Positions 26,395 through 36,176 of a stretch of DNA of 37,665 bases are shown in pieces. Position numbers and translations under genes: made by a program. Numbering within the stretch: position 1 is the first letter of the stretch; each line of letters starts with the position of its first letter. Below the pieces are notes generated by a model, which was given only the letters and a program-made list of their open reading frames with translations, had not been told where the DNA came from and ran no database searches. This DNA comes from Cyclobacteriaceae bacterium (GTDB taxonomy: Bacteria; Bacteroidota; Bacteroidia; Cytophagales; Cyclobacteriaceae). Where the stretch lies: positions 1 to 37,665 of the forward strand of contig JAAUQL010000058.1 of NCBI GenBank assembly GCA_012033595.1, given 5' to 3'.

Positions 26395-26950
26395 AAGGGA
26401 AATAAGGAAAGAATTCAACAAAAAACGCCTTGCGTTGCCGCCAGAACTGTCAGCCCAACTGAGTTTGGGTATTAAAAAAAAGTTTGAGTCCCAGCTTTTG
26501 CCCGACACCCGGCTGGTGCATATTTACCTTCCGATGGCAGCCAGAGGCGAGATAGATACCTGGCCGATCATTCACGGGCTATGGAGCAGGCAAATTCGGG
26601 TGGCCGTGCCGGTAATTTCTGCCAATCTGGGGTCATTTGGCCATTTGCAGCTCTATTCCGACAGCAAAATTATATTGAATGAATGGCAAATCCCCGAACC
26701 GGTGGCAGGGGATGTAGTGCAGCCGGAAGATATAGATGCTGTAGTCGTCCCTCTTTTGGCCTGCGATCAGCAGGGGCACAGGGTTGGCTATGGCAAAGGG
26801 ATGTACGACGCATTCCTTGCTTCTTTGCCTCCTCATGTACCCCGGTTCGGGCTAAGTTTTTTTCATCCGCTTGCGCGAATAGATGATATAGCCCCCTGGG
26901 ATGTGCCCCTGAACTATTGCATTTGCCCCGACCGGGTATTTATTTTTTAG
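26387..26950 (+). CDS. fthC: 5-formyltetrahydrofolate cyclo-ligase
   Basis: 187 residues. Converts 5-formyl-THF to 5,10-methenyl-THF using ATP. The N-terminal MLKREIRKEFNKKRLAL with basic residues, the middle YLPMAARGEIDTWPI strand and IPEP, the VVPLLACDQQGHRVGYGKGMYDAFLA segment that binds the folate/phosphate, and GLSFFHPLA near the end fit the family. The GYGKGMYD motif is the usual G-rich loop. The start overlaps the corrected bshC end (ATGCTTAA), indicating co-translation. The 3' end overlaps convergent mnmD by 11 bp. Confidence 0.93.
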   Translation: MLKREIRKEFNKKRLALPPELSAQLSLGIKKKFESQLLPDTRLVHIYLPMAARGEIDTWPIIHGLWSRQIRVAVPVISANLGSFGHLQLYSDSKIILNEWQIPEPVAGDVVQPEDIDAVVVPLLACDQQGHRVGYGKGMYDAFLASLPPHVPRFGLSFFHPLARIDDIAPWDVPLNYCICPDRVFIF

Positions 26951-27614
26951 TTGCTCTAACCATTTGCAACTTGCCCGGAGGACCCGGCAGGGTTTCCACC
27001 ACGCAGTCCAGGGTTCTGAGGTCTCGTTTCAATTGTCCTTTGGCACAATAAGTCACAAAAACTCCACCGCGGTCAAGTTGCGCGATTACTTTTTGCAAAA
27101 TGTTAAATTCCCACATTTCAGCCTGTTTTGATGGAGCAAATGCATCGTAAAAGCACAAGTCAAACAGCCCGTCTGTGGGTTGATATTGCTGAATAGTGTG
27201 GTTGATTTTCTTTAGTTCGAAATATCCGGAAACCCGATGCCAAAGCCCCCAGGGGCAAGCATGGATCGCTTCATACAGTTCCCCGCTGGCTTCGTCTTTG
27301 AGCTTAGCAGGGTAATTGAGCTTCGCGGTCTGGCTGCTATCCAGCGGAAAGGCTTCAAGACTTGCATAGCGCATGGATATCTGGCGGCTTTCGGCAAACC
27401 TGGCCGTAAGCAAGGCATTGAGCCCGGTACCAAAACCCACTTCAAAAATACGCAATGTGCCAGCCAGTCCACGCGCTACAACTTGTTGCAGTCCGTGGTG
27501 AATATACACATGCCGGGACTCTTGCACTGCACCATGTATGGAATGGTAAGTCTCCCTGAGCTCAGGCAAATAGATGGTGTGCGATCCATCTTCTGTCAGC
27601 CATATTTCGCTCAT
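26940..27614 (-). CDS. mnmD: tRNA (5-methylaminomethyl-2-thiouridine) methyltransferase MnmD
   Basis: A 224-residue SAM-dependent methyltransferase for the last step of mnm5s2U34 synthesis in tRNA. This is the stand-alone form of the MnmC N-terminal domain. SAM motif EVGFGTGLNALLT, YASLEAFPLD, and the DAFAPSKQAEMW signature (family DAFAPxxxPEMW) are clear, followed by VTYCAKGQLKRDLRTLD. The FAD-dependent MnmC C-domain is absent, which is usual in Bacteroidota. The start ATG overlaps the ispF stop by 4 bp (ATGA-type), so the two are translationally linked. Confidence 0.9.
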   Translation of the reverse strand: MSEIWLTEDGSHTIYLPELRETYHSIHGAVQESRHVYIHHGLQQVVARGLAGTLRIFEVGFGTGLNALLTARFAESRQISMRYASLEAFPLDSSQTAKLNYPAKLKDEASGELYEAIHACPWGLWHRVSGYFELKKINHTIQQYQPTDGLFDLCFYDAFAPSKQAEMWEFNILQKVIAQLDRGGVFVTYCAKGQLKRDLRTLDCVVETLPGPPGKLQMVRATKK

Positions 27615-28090
27615 TCCTTTCTGATAAGCACTACCGCATATGCCGACACCCCCTCTTCGCGACCCACAAAACCCAGCTGCTCGGTGGTGGTGGCTTTGAT
27701 GGATACATCTCCCTCATCCAATTGCATTACCCGGGCCAGGCAAGCTTTCATTGCAGGGATATATGGATTGATTTTGGGCTTTTGTAAGCAAATGGTGGAA
27801 TCTACATTTTCGACATACCAACCATCCGCTGCAATGATCTCCAGGGTGTCTTTGAGTAAAATCTTGCTGTCAATCCCCTTGAATTTTTGATCAGTATCAG
27901 CAAAGTGATAGCCTATATCTCGTTTGTTGGCTGCACCAAGCAGTGCATCGCAAATTACATGGATGAGCACATCGGCATCGGAATGACCCACGGCACCCTT
28001 AAAGTGTGGTATTTGAATGCCCCCCAACCAAAAATCTTTGCCTTCCTGCAACTGATGCACATCATAGCCAAATCCTACCCTTATTTTCAT
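27611..28090 (-). CDS. ispF: 2-C-methyl-D-erythritol 2,4-cyclodiphosphate synthase
   Basis: 159 residues. IspF closes CDP-ME-2-phosphate to MEcPP with release of CMP in the MEP isoprenoid pathway. The metal-binding GYDVHQ (D10, H12), the HSDADVLIHVICDALLGAA segment and the closing motif ATTTEQLGFVGREEGVSAYAVV are all present, and length is normal. It is followed with a 4-bp overlap by mnmD; the fatty acid hydroxylase-like gene ends 54 bp upstream of its start on the same strand. Confidence 0.96.
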   Translation of the reverse strand: MKIRVGFGYDVHQLQEGKDFWLGGIQIPHFKGAVGHSDADVLIHVICDALLGAANKRDIGYHFADTDQKFKGIDSKILLKDTLEIIAADGWYVENVDSTICLQKPKINPYIPAMKACLARVMQLDEGDVSIKATTTEQLGFVGREEGVSAYAVVLIRKE

Positions 28091-28145
28091 ATCCTGGTTT
28101 TTTTAAGAGCCGGAAAATTATAAATAAAACAGGGAGCTGACTTTA

Positions 28146-28781
28146 TTAATTTGATTTCTTTTTGGGAAGGGTACGGAATATATAATCCCACAAAGGTGAT
28201 GATACGCCAAAAGCGACATCAGGGTCTTTGTAATGATGTATTCCATGATTGACCCACAACACTTTAAAGGCATTTTTCGGTGGCTGATAGGCATGCACAA
28301 TATAGTGTACACAAAGGTAGCCGGCATATCCGAACAAAAACCCGGGGGTAAATGCATAGGCCAGGTCGCCCATCAACAAGCGGAACGTAAATAAAAATGC
28401 GAAGGAAATGATGATGATGACCAAAGGGGGCATGGCCAGTCGTTGCTTGTCCTTGGGGTATTCATGATGAATACCATGCATGTTGTATTGTATCCAACCC
28501 TTCACCTTGTTGGTAGGCAACATATGATACATATGCTTGTGCATGAGGTATTCGAAAAGTGTCCACAACAATATGCCGGTGGGCACCAATACTACATATT
28601 GACTGGTGGTCAGAAGGGTATGCCCTGTGCCCCACCAGAGAAAAGCAATACCAAAGAGTATCAGCATGGAGATAGGGATGGCCGCATGAGACATGGTCAG
28701 TTTTTCGAGGATGGGGTTGTCGAACATCTTCCCTGCCCTGTCATTTTTTGGCTTAATATCATGTATGGCTTTATAATTCAT
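28146..28781 (-). CDS. Fatty acid hydroxylase superfamily membrane protein
   Basis: About 211 residues from the ATG at 28781 (MNYKAIHDIK); the upstream in-frame ATG at 28856 would fall ahead of a strong promoter and is rejected. Four membrane segments surround His clusters HKHMYH, HGIHHE, HYIVHAY and NHGIHHY, the di-iron ligands of the sterol desaturase/fatty acid hydroxylase family. The spacing resembles bacterial fatty-acid 2-hydroxylases acting on sphingolipid or lipid acyl chains, which would fit Bacteroidota. The true substrate cannot be read. Confidence 0.85.
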   Translation of the reverse strand: MNYKAIHDIKPKNDRAGKMFDNPILEKLTMSHAAIPISMLILFGIAFLWWGTGHTLLTTSQYVVLVPTGILLWTLFEYLMHKHMYHMLPTNKVKGWIQYNMHGIHHEYPKDKQRLAMPPLVIIIISFAFLFTFRLLMGDLAYAFTPGFLFGYAGYLCVHYIVHAYQPPKNAFKVLWVNHGIHHYKDPDVAFGVSSPLWDYIFRTLPKKKSN

Positions 28782-28810
28782 TGTTTTGCCGATGTTATAA
28801 TTTGATCTTA

Positions 28811-28842
28811 CAAAAATAATTCTACGTATGAAATCAAACAAA
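28811..28842 (-). promoter_or_regulatory. Promoter for the fatty acid hydroxylase gene
   Basis: On the minus strand TTTG (28842-28839), a 20-base spacer and TATTTTTG (28818-28811) match the Bacteroidota consensus fully. It lies about 30 bases before the start codon at 28781 and fixes that start choice. Confidence 0.65.
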
Positions 28843-29017
28843 AGATATACAAGCAATTATAATTTCGGATCACCGTCACAGTGCGTACATCAAATTTTTC
28901 ATAGTTACCTCAATGTACATTTTGTCGTATTACATTGTTTGGTGAAGGTAGCCATCCATGTCCGGCCAGACACCGCATTGCTGCCGCTAAAAAGCGATAA
29001 GTCATGACTTTGTAAAA

Positions 29018-30160
29018 CTATAATACCAGCCCCTGTCGCGATTTTTCCAGCACCTCTTCGTAGTATGTTTCGTACTGGGGCAATATCTTGCTCAGTTCAA
29101 ATTCAGTAGCCCGGGCCAAGGCATTTGATTTGAAGCGTTGCAGGTTTTTTTCATCGAGTATTTCCAGAGCATACTTGGTCATAGATGCCACATCGCCAAC
29201 ATCGCTCAAATATCCGGAATACCCATGCACATTTAATTCTGGCAATCCACCCACATTGGTAGATATCACCGGCACCTCACATGCCATTGCTTCCAGGGCA
29301 GCCAGGCCAAAACTCTCCTTTTCAGAAGGCATGATAAACAAATCTGCTACCGACAAAACCTCTTCTACGGCTTCCAGCTTGCCCAGGAAGCGAATATCCT
29401 CGCAATCTCCACATTCCCTGCACAGGCTCTCGATTTTGGTACGCTCAGGGCCATCGCCCACCAGCAGCAACTTGACCGGAATTACTTTGCGCATGTTCTG
29501 AAATATGGCCACCACATCTTCTATTCGTTTCACCTTCCTGAAATTAGAAGTATGCACAATAAGTTTTTCGCCATTGGGACAAATGGCCTTTTTGAAATGA
29601 TCCTTTTTCAACCTTCTAAAACGCTCCAAATCAATAAAGTTTGGGATGACACGTATGTCTTTGTCAATACTAAAATGGTTGAGCGTGTCTTCCTTTAGAT
29701 TTTCCGATACGGCGGTGATACCATCTGACTGGTTGATGCTGAACGTAACCACAGGCTCAAAAGATGGATCCCTGCCTACCAGGGTGATATCTGTGCCATG
29801 CAAAGTGGTGATCACGGGGATCTCTATGTTTTGTTTTTTTAATATCTGCTTGGCAATAAAGGCTGCCGAAGCATGCGGTATGGCGTAGTGCACATGCAAT
29901 ATGTCAAGTTTTTCGTATTTGACCACATCTACCATTTTGCTGGCAAGGGCGGTTTCGTACGGCGGAAACTGAAAAAGCGGGTAGGCAAGCATATCCACCT
30001 CGTGGTAAAAGAGGTTTTCATTGAAGAAATCCAGTCGGGTAGGTTGAGAGTAGGTAATAAAATGAACCTGATGTCCTTCTTTGGCCAGGGCAATGCCCAG
30101 TTCGGTAGCTACTACACCGCTACCGCCAAAGGTAGGGTAGCATACTATTCCTATTTTCAT
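29018..30160 (-). CDS. bshA: N-acetyl-alpha-D-glucosaminyl L-malate synthase BshA
   Basis: A 380-residue GT-B retaining glycosyltransferase (GT4) that makes GlcNAc-malate, the first step of bacillithiol synthesis. The N-terminal MKIGIVCYPTFGGSGVVATELGIAL is the hallmark start of BshA. HVHYAIPHASAAFIA, TLHGTDITLVGRDPSF, IPNFIDLERF and the C-terminal donor site EKESFGLAALEAMACEVPVI are typical, including the E-x7-E pair. Length is normal. It is 92 bp after the GH3 fusion gene on the same strand. Together with bshC it shows that the organism makes bacillithiol. Confidence 0.94.
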   Translation of the reverse strand: MKIGIVCYPTFGGSGVVATELGIALAKEGHQVHFITYSQPTRLDFFNENLFYHEVDMLAYPLFQFPPYETALASKMVDVVKYEKLDILHVHYAIPHASAAFIAKQILKKQNIEIPVITTLHGTDITLVGRDPSFEPVVTFSINQSDGITAVSENLKEDTLNHFSIDKDIRVIPNFIDLERFRRLKKDHFKKAICPNGEKLIVHTSNFRKVKRIEDVVAIFQNMRKVIPVKLLLVGDGPERTKIESLCRECGDCEDIRFLGKLEAVEEVLSVADLFIMPSEKESFGLAALEAMACEVPVISTNVGGLPELNVHGYSGYLSDVGDVASMTKYALEILDEKNLQRFKSNALARATEFELSKILPQYETYYEEVLEKSRQGLVL

Positions 30161-30252
30161 ATATTTTTCTAAAAATTAAATGATAGTGTACGTTTTCTAA
30201 ACTAAATCGGTGAGCGATCTGCAATTTTATCAAAACAAAACAAAATCGAAAT

Positions 30253-33074
30253 TCAATGATAGTGTTTGTCGAAATCCAAAATTGATTCGTAGACGACATT
30301 CTGGATACGTTTTCTAATTCTCAAATCACTGAGTTTGCCATTGTCGATGCTCGGGTATATCCGATTGGATAAGAACACATAAACCAGGTTGAATGTTGGG
30401 TCTGCCCACACAATAGTGCCGGTAAAACCTGTATGGCCAAATGAATCGAGGGTTGGAAATTTGTTTTCTTTCACATCCTGCTCATCAGGTTTATCCCATC
30501 CGAGGCCGCGGCGGTTGTCGGCATATTGTTGAGCGGTAAAATTCCTGATGGTTTCACCTTTCAAATACTGCCTGCCTCCATAGAAGCCTTCCTGCAGCTG
30601 CATCTGCATGATTTTGGCCAGGTCGTTGGCATTGCCAAACAAACCCGCATGACCCGAAACCCCACCTTTCATGGCGGCGATCTGGTCGTGCACCGTGCCC
30701 CAAATCAGCACATGGCGAAATTCGGTATCGCGCTCAGTCGGAGCGATGCGCATCATGGGAAACTTGCACAATGGATTGAAGGAAAGGGTGCTCATGCCCA
30801 TGGGTTTATAAAAAACAGAATCGACATACACATCGAGCGGACGACCCGAGGCTCGCTCTGCCAGTACCTGCATCATGTAAAAACCCAGATCGCTGTATTT
30901 ATAGTCATATGGTTTATAACTGTATCGCTTGGTTCGCAGCCGGGTATTGATGGTCCATTGCCACAGTGAATCCTTTAAATCTTCGCCGGCGAACATACCA
31001 TAAGCCACCTCATTCGAATGGCTGCCTGTCGGATTGTCTTTATAATAATGCAAGACATGCTTTTCATCCTCTATGGTATTTTTCCAAAAGGGATAAAAGG
31101 CGCGCAAACCAGACTGATGTGCCAGCACCTCCCTGATCACGAGCTCCCCTTTATTGGAGCCGCTCAATTCGTGCAGGTATTGCCCCAGGCTGTCTCCAAG
31201 CTCTATTTTACCTTCTTCCACCAATTTCATGATCGCCTGGGTAGTAGCAGCGGTCTTGGTAACCGATGCCAGATCATAAATGGTGCGGGTATCTACGGGC
31301 ATTATGCTGTCGTAAGTGTAGTAGCCATAGCCTTTTTCTAACACAATGGCGCCATTTCTGGCCACCAAAACCTGGCAACCAGGTGTGGCGCCCAATCTGA
31401 TGGCTTCGTGGGCTATGGAATCGATTTTTGCCAGTGTGCGCGAATCCATACCCTGCATTTCAGGTGTGCTATAGGCCAGGCGTTGTATGGCGGCATTAAA
31501 TGGCAAGGCGCCAAACACATATTGCGCGGCAATTTGCTGGGTGATGTGGTTATCTTCGTGAGCGAATATTTTATTGCTAAACGCACTGAAAGCCACCGGT
31601 TCGATGGCCTTGCCCAGAAATACGAGTATCACATTGGTATGTGCATTCAGATGGTTCAGAAAGCGCAGAAGCGCCCCATCCAACTCAATGAGACCTGAGG
31701 TATGCAATCCGACGATCACATGGTCAAACTGGGCAAGTTGGTTCTGGAGCACGCCCAGATCGTAAGGGTCGTATGCATTGCCGGGCAGCATATAATGTAC
31801 AAATGGAGCATACTTGTCGAGGGTTTCCTGAAAGGTCTTAATATCGCTAAAACCCAGACTCAATGAGGCAAAATGCGTGTCTGTGAGATCGATAAATGGC
31901 ATAGATGCGGCTCCTGTTTCTGTCTTTTTCATGGCTTTGGTGTACACCTGGTAGCTCAGCGCATCCAGCGACGGTTTTTCTACACCCAGGGCAAGAGCGC
32001 TGGCCGGGAGGATGTTAGCGCTGCCTAAACCCGCATGATATTTTAGCATCAATACCCTATTTACCTTTTCCTTTATCTCATTTTGCTTAAAGTACCTGCC
32101 ATTCAGCCCGCCTATAATCGCTGAAAAGGCCATTTGTGGATTGGAACCAATATGCACCTTGTCTGCCCCAATTTCAACACGGCTCGTATGGTCGATTCAT
32201 TTTTGCGTTCCGGGTGTCCATGGGTAATGGCACCGATATCCGCCGCCAATATGCCGGCAAAACCCAGGTTTTTCCACAACAGCGGGTCAATGATTTTTCT
32301 GTAGAAATAAATTGCTTCGCCCTCCGGCAAGTCGGGCAAGGATTTGATCGTGACCACGGATTGAAAAAAATTATTCTTTTGCCATTGGGGCTGAATATTT
32401 CTTGTTTTTTCCTGCCATTCATGGTTGTTTTTGGTTTCCAATGACTTTGGCGAAATGACACTTCCCAAATCAAAATACAGGTCTGTGTTCACGATCATTC
32501 GGTGGGCTATGTTGTGACGCACATAGTCATCGAAAAGGGAGCTTTGCCAGCCATCGAAGCGCGAAGAGAAATAAACCTCGTCCGGGTTGAAATGTATTTC
32601 TGCCGGGTTATAGGTGATGCCGTTTATGCCCAATCTGTGATTGTTTTTAGCAATCCTGTTGACTGTGGAGGCCAAAAGCAGGCTATCATTGGCTTGTACA
32701 AAGGTAGCAGGCAGGGGCAAATATCCCGGATATACCATGGGCAAGGCCAGTGAATGATCGTGGGCGGCAGTCACATACAGTGGCACTTTCAGGAGGTCAT
32801 TGAGTTTGTTGATGAGCACGGCAGTGGCTAAGGCATCGCCACCGGTGAGGGTAATGCTGCCAATGTTGTACTTGGCAATGACCGCAACGAGGTCTTCGAT
32901 ATTGCTGAAATCCGGACTCACTTTCAGATCGATGAGCTGTCCTATTTGTTCATCGACGGTGAGTTTGCCAAAGACACTATCGGCCCACACTTCGGCAAAA
33001 GTGCGCGAATCAATCGCTTTGCCACCTAGAGAAATGACGTTTAAAACAAATATCAACAGCCAAACTTTTTTCAT
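30253..33074 (-). CDS. GH3-like domain fused to serine beta-lactamase-like domain, frame broken once
   Basis: The corrected protein is about 940 residues. Adding one G (plus strand C) to the four-C run at 32166-32169 joins a 320-residue front part to the following frame (LKLG-ADKVHIGSNPQ). A signal peptide (MKKVWLLIFVLNVISLGGKA) leads. The front is a GH3 N-terminal barrel (about 30-370) of NagZ type with LTVDEQIGQL, IGSITLTGGD and LGFAGILAADIGAITH, but the usual KHFPGHGDT motif is not present. A middle domain follows, then a class C beta-lactamase/penicillin-binding-type hydrolase with S-V-T-K (about residues 604-607), YSD and HTG. This fusion type is known in Bacteroidota and is thought to act on cell-wall or other sugar polymers. 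The GH3 part may be inactive. A TAAATTTG (33146-33139 on the minus strand) is a possible -7. Confidence 0.88.
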
Positions 33075-33090
33075 CTCCTCCTATACACGA

Positions 33091-33122
33091 TTTGTTATAA
33101 ATGCATTTTTAAACTTACTTTG
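33091..33122 (+). promoter_or_regulatory. Promoter for the 33146-37094 gene group
   Basis: TTTG (33091-33094), a 20-base spacer and TTACTTTG (33115-33122) fit the Bacteroidota promoter with one mismatch, about 24 bases before the start codon at 33146. Confidence 0.6.
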
Positions 33123-33145
33123 TGCCCTAAGAATCTATCAAATTT

Positions 33146-33484
33146 ATGAAATTTCCATCTCTTTCGCGGATCCCGAAATATAAAAGGTTCACTTTTGAAC
33201 CCAGATATTACGACCCGGTTAAAGAGGATATTCGAAATAGAACGCAAAGGATCAAAGAAGAGCTAAAAGTTACATCTGCACATGCGCACAGGGCGCATAT
33301 CAAATCTGCCTTTGACCGCCGCGAACGGCGACAAAAATCCAGTGATTTTATGCAACTGTTGCTCATTGTCATCCTTTTGGGTGCCTTTGGCGGATGGATC
33401 ATCTATGGCAATGTGGTTTTGTATATTTTCATGCTTGTGTTCCCTCTTTACCTTTATCTAAGGACGCGTAAGTTTTTCCAGTAA
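33146..33484 (+). CDS. Small membrane protein of unknown function upstream of mutL
   Basis: 112 residues. The N-terminal half is basic (YYDPVKEDIRNRTQRIKEELK, then many Arg/Lys/His). The C-terminal part has two closely spaced hydrophobic segments (LLLIVILLGAFGGWIIYG and VLYIFMLVFPLYLYL) and a basic end. I recognise the kind of short protein often found before mutL in Cytophagales, but no function is known. It is 9 bp upstream of mutL and has a good promoter, so it is probably the first gene of a mutL-rhomboid operon. Confidence 0.65.
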   Translation: MKFPSLSRIPKYKRFTFEPRYYDPVKEDIRNRTQRIKEELKVTSAHAHRAHIKSAFDRRERRQKSSDFMQLLLIVILLGAFGGWIIYGNVVLYIFMLVFPLYLYLRTRKFFQ

Positions 33485-33493
33485 ATTCCCCCA

Positions 33494-35339
33494 ATGTCCG
33501 ACATCATTCAATTACTTCCGGATGCTATTGCCAACCAAATTGCCGCCGGCGAGGTGGTACAGCGACCTGCATCTGTTGTGAAAGAACTTATGGAAAATGC
33601 CATCGATGCCGGAGCAAGGGAAATCACCCTTATAGTGAAAGATGCCGGCAAAGCTCTTGTTCAGGTGGTTGATGACGGCACAGGCATGTCTCAAACCGAT
33701 GCGAGGATGAGTTTTGAAGACACGCCACCAGCAAAATCCGGACGTCCGACGATTTGTTCCTGATCAAAACCATGGGGTTTCGGGGCGAAGCCCTGGCCTC
33801 GATAGCAGCCGTGGCACAGGTAGAAATGAAAACCCGAAGGGAAACGGACGAACTCGGAACTTCCATTGTAGTGGAAGGGTCGCAGTTTAAGGGTCAGGAA
33901 CAGATCGCCTGCAAGCGCGGTACCACCATGATGGTGCGCAATCTGTTTTTTAATGTGCCCGCCCGAAGGAATTTTTTAAAATCAAACCCGGTGGAGCTCA
34001 GACATGTGCTGGACGAATTTCAACGTCTGGCGTTGGCGCACCCCGATGTCGCCTTCAACTTTTACCAAAACGATATTGAAGTATTTGCGCTCAAAGCATC
34101 TAAACTGGGACAGCGGATTGTCGGGCTCTTTGGCAAAAACTACCGCGAACAACTGGTGCCTTGCGAAGAAAGCACCGAAGACCTCGGGCTGAAAGGATAT
34201 ATTGGGAAAGCGGAATTTGTGAAAAAATCGAGGGGAGAGCAGTTCTTTTTTGTTAACAACCGCTACATCAAAAGCAACTACCTGAACCACGCGGTAGTGT
34301 CTGCTTACGAAGGCCTGATACCCGAAGGCTCTTTTCCTTTTTTTGTGTTGTTTATGGAAATAGACCCCAGGCACATCGACGTAAACGTACATCCTACCAA
34401 AACAGAAATCAAATTTGACGATGAGCGCAGCGTTTACAGCCTGATCAAAACCTCAGTACGCAAAACCCTGGGGAGCTTTAACATAACCCCATCGCTGGAT
34501 TTTGATGTGGACACCAACTTCAGGCTGCACACCACCATGAGGCCTGCCACAGGCATGAGCGCTTCAGACCGGAACTATGCCCAATTCAGAAATACGGGTC
34601 GAGAGACCTCCAACCTGAAAAATTGGGAACAACTCTATGCCGATGCCTTGAAAAACGAAACCATAGAAGCGGAGGTAATCAGGAACCAGGAAGCCAAAGG
34701 CCAACCCTTGTCCATCACTTTTGCCAGCGCCATCAACAAGATGGATGCACGTATCGGTCACGATCTGGAAGGCGGCAATCAAAATATCTTTCAGTTCCAG
34801 ATGTCGTATGTCATTACCACAGTAAAATCGGGCCTGATGATTATCGACCAACAAAGCGCCCACGAAAGGATATACTTTGAACGCTACCTTCAAATCCTCG
34901 AAAACAATAGCGGCAGTTCGCAGCAACTTTTATTTCCGGAAGCGGTAGATCTGAACCCATCGGACTTTTCTATCGTAAAGGAAATGGAAAAAGAAATCAA
35001 GGCCGTCGGCTTTGCCTTCGAATACTTTGGCGAAAAAGCCATTGTCATCAACGGGGTGCCATCGCTGATCAAAGTAGATTCGGGAAAGACTGTATTTTTG
35101 GGCGTGTTGGAGGATTACAAAAGCAACTTTTTGGAATACAAAAACAGGAATATAGAAAACCTTGCCCGCTCCATGGCCACCAACTCAGGAATAAAAAGAG
35201 GCAAAAAGCTGAGCAGTGAAGAGATGAAGTCGCTCATCGACCACTTATTTGCCTGCAAAACCCCAACTATAGCCCCAACGGTAAGCTGGTTTACTATATC
35301 TTGGGACTCGAAAAAATTGAAGACGTTTTTAACCATTAA
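33494..35339 (+). CDS. mutL: DNA mismatch repair protein MutL, frame broken twice
   Basis: MutL links MutS recognition to strand cutting in mismatch repair. The front part has [30 protein letters not shown] and DDGTGM of the GHKL ATPase. Then the frame breaks at 33717-33718: one added A gives [17 protein letters not shown] and joins the next frame with [15 protein letters not shown]. The second break is at 35265-35266, where one added A restores the end [28 protein letters not shown] and a stop at 35337-35339. The corrected protein is 615 residues, normal for MutL, with the C-terminal dimerisation domain. The Q-S-A-H-E-R motif is intact. The rhomboid gene begins 5 bases after the corrected stop. 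Confidence 0.9.
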
Positions 35340-35344
35340 TCATA

Positions 35345-36145
35345 ATGTTCAACAGAATAACACCGGTAGTCAAGTACCTGCTCATCATCAATGTGGGATT
35401 GTATTTTCTCGGCTCCTTTTTGCGCATCGATTTGAATGCATTTTTAAGCTTGCGCAACCTGCACAGTGAGTATTTCATGCCCTTTCAGTTTATATCCTAC
35501 ATGTTTTTGCATGCCAATACCATGCACCTGATCAGCAATATGTTTGGCTTGTTCATCTTTGGCCCGCTATTGGAGCAGTTTTGGGGGCCTAAGCGCTTTC
35601 TGATTTTTTATATGGTCACAGGTATTGGTGCAGGGGTGCTGTACTCCGGCATCAATTATTACGAAACAATGCGCTTTGAGCAAGCCGTGGAAGCCTACGT
35701 GCAAGACCCCAGCCCTGCGGAGTTTAAGTATATCCTCGATAAAAAGGCAAATATCGATGTATCACGCCACCCCGACCTGAACAGTAAAATTTTGGACTAT
35801 GCCGAAAACCCCGACAGCCGTGACTACATCCAGTGGAGCATCAATCAGCTAAAGTCGGTATCGCAGCTGCTGAGCAACTCTCAGATGGTGGGAGCATCAG
35901 GGGCAATTTTTGGTATTTTGCTGGCCTTTGGCATGCTCTTTCCCAATACGGTGCTCATGTTGCTGTTTCCGCCTATCCCCATCAAAGCCAAATACTTCGT
36001 GGCGATTTACGGACTTTTTGAGCTTTTCAGCGGCATACACAGGGCATCGGGCGACAATGTGGCCCACTTTGCCCATCTCAGCGGTATGTTGGTTGCTTTT
36101 ATCCTTTTGAAAATCTGGCAAAAAGACAAAAGAAGGTTTTATTAG
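35345..36145 (+). CDS. Rhomboid family intramembrane serine protease, first copy
   Basis: 266 residues with about six membrane helices. The rhomboid motifs are all there: H61-x3-N in MHLISNMFGLFIFG, the catalytic serine S185 in VGASGAIFG, and the catalytic His H244 in HFAHLSGMLVAF. Between the third helix and the serine helix lies a long hydrophilic insertion (about residues 105-180, ending QWSINQLKS), longer than in GlpG and probably outside the core fold. It likely cleaves membrane proteins; the substrate is unknown. It begins just after mutL and is followed by a second rhomboid after 31 bp. Confidence 0.92.
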   Translation: MFNRITPVVKYLLIINVGLYFLGSFLRIDLNAFLSLRNLHSEYFMPFQFISYMFLHANTMHLISNMFGLFIFGPLLEQFWGPKRFLIFYMVTGIGAGVLYSGINYYETMRFEQAVEAYVQDPSPAEFKYILDKKANIDVSRHPDLNSKILDYAENPDSRDYIQWSINQLKSVSQLLSNSQMVGASGAIFGILLAFGMLFPNTVLMLLFPPIPIKAKYFVAIYGLFELFSGIHRASGDNVAHFAHLSGMLVAFILLKIWQKDKRRFY

Positions 36146-36176
36146 TTAATAGGAGAAACAAGAGCGCTTAGAAGGA

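Noticed and set aside
30253-33074. Two separate genes, a short GH3-like protein and a separate beta-lactamase-like protein
   Set aside because: The second frame starts in the middle of the GH3 domain, the frames overlap by 46 bases, and one added base joins them into a known fusion architecture of normal length.
33717-33718. Programmed ribosomal frameshifting in mutL
   Set aside because: No slippery heptamer or downstream pseudoknot was seen, and the same kind of loss occurs in four unrelated genes.
33494-35469. mutL as two independent ORFs (33494-33763 and 33754-35469)
   Set aside because: The conserved MutL motifs run continuously across the break once one base is added, and the second ORF's last part reads into the rhomboid gene in the wrong frame.
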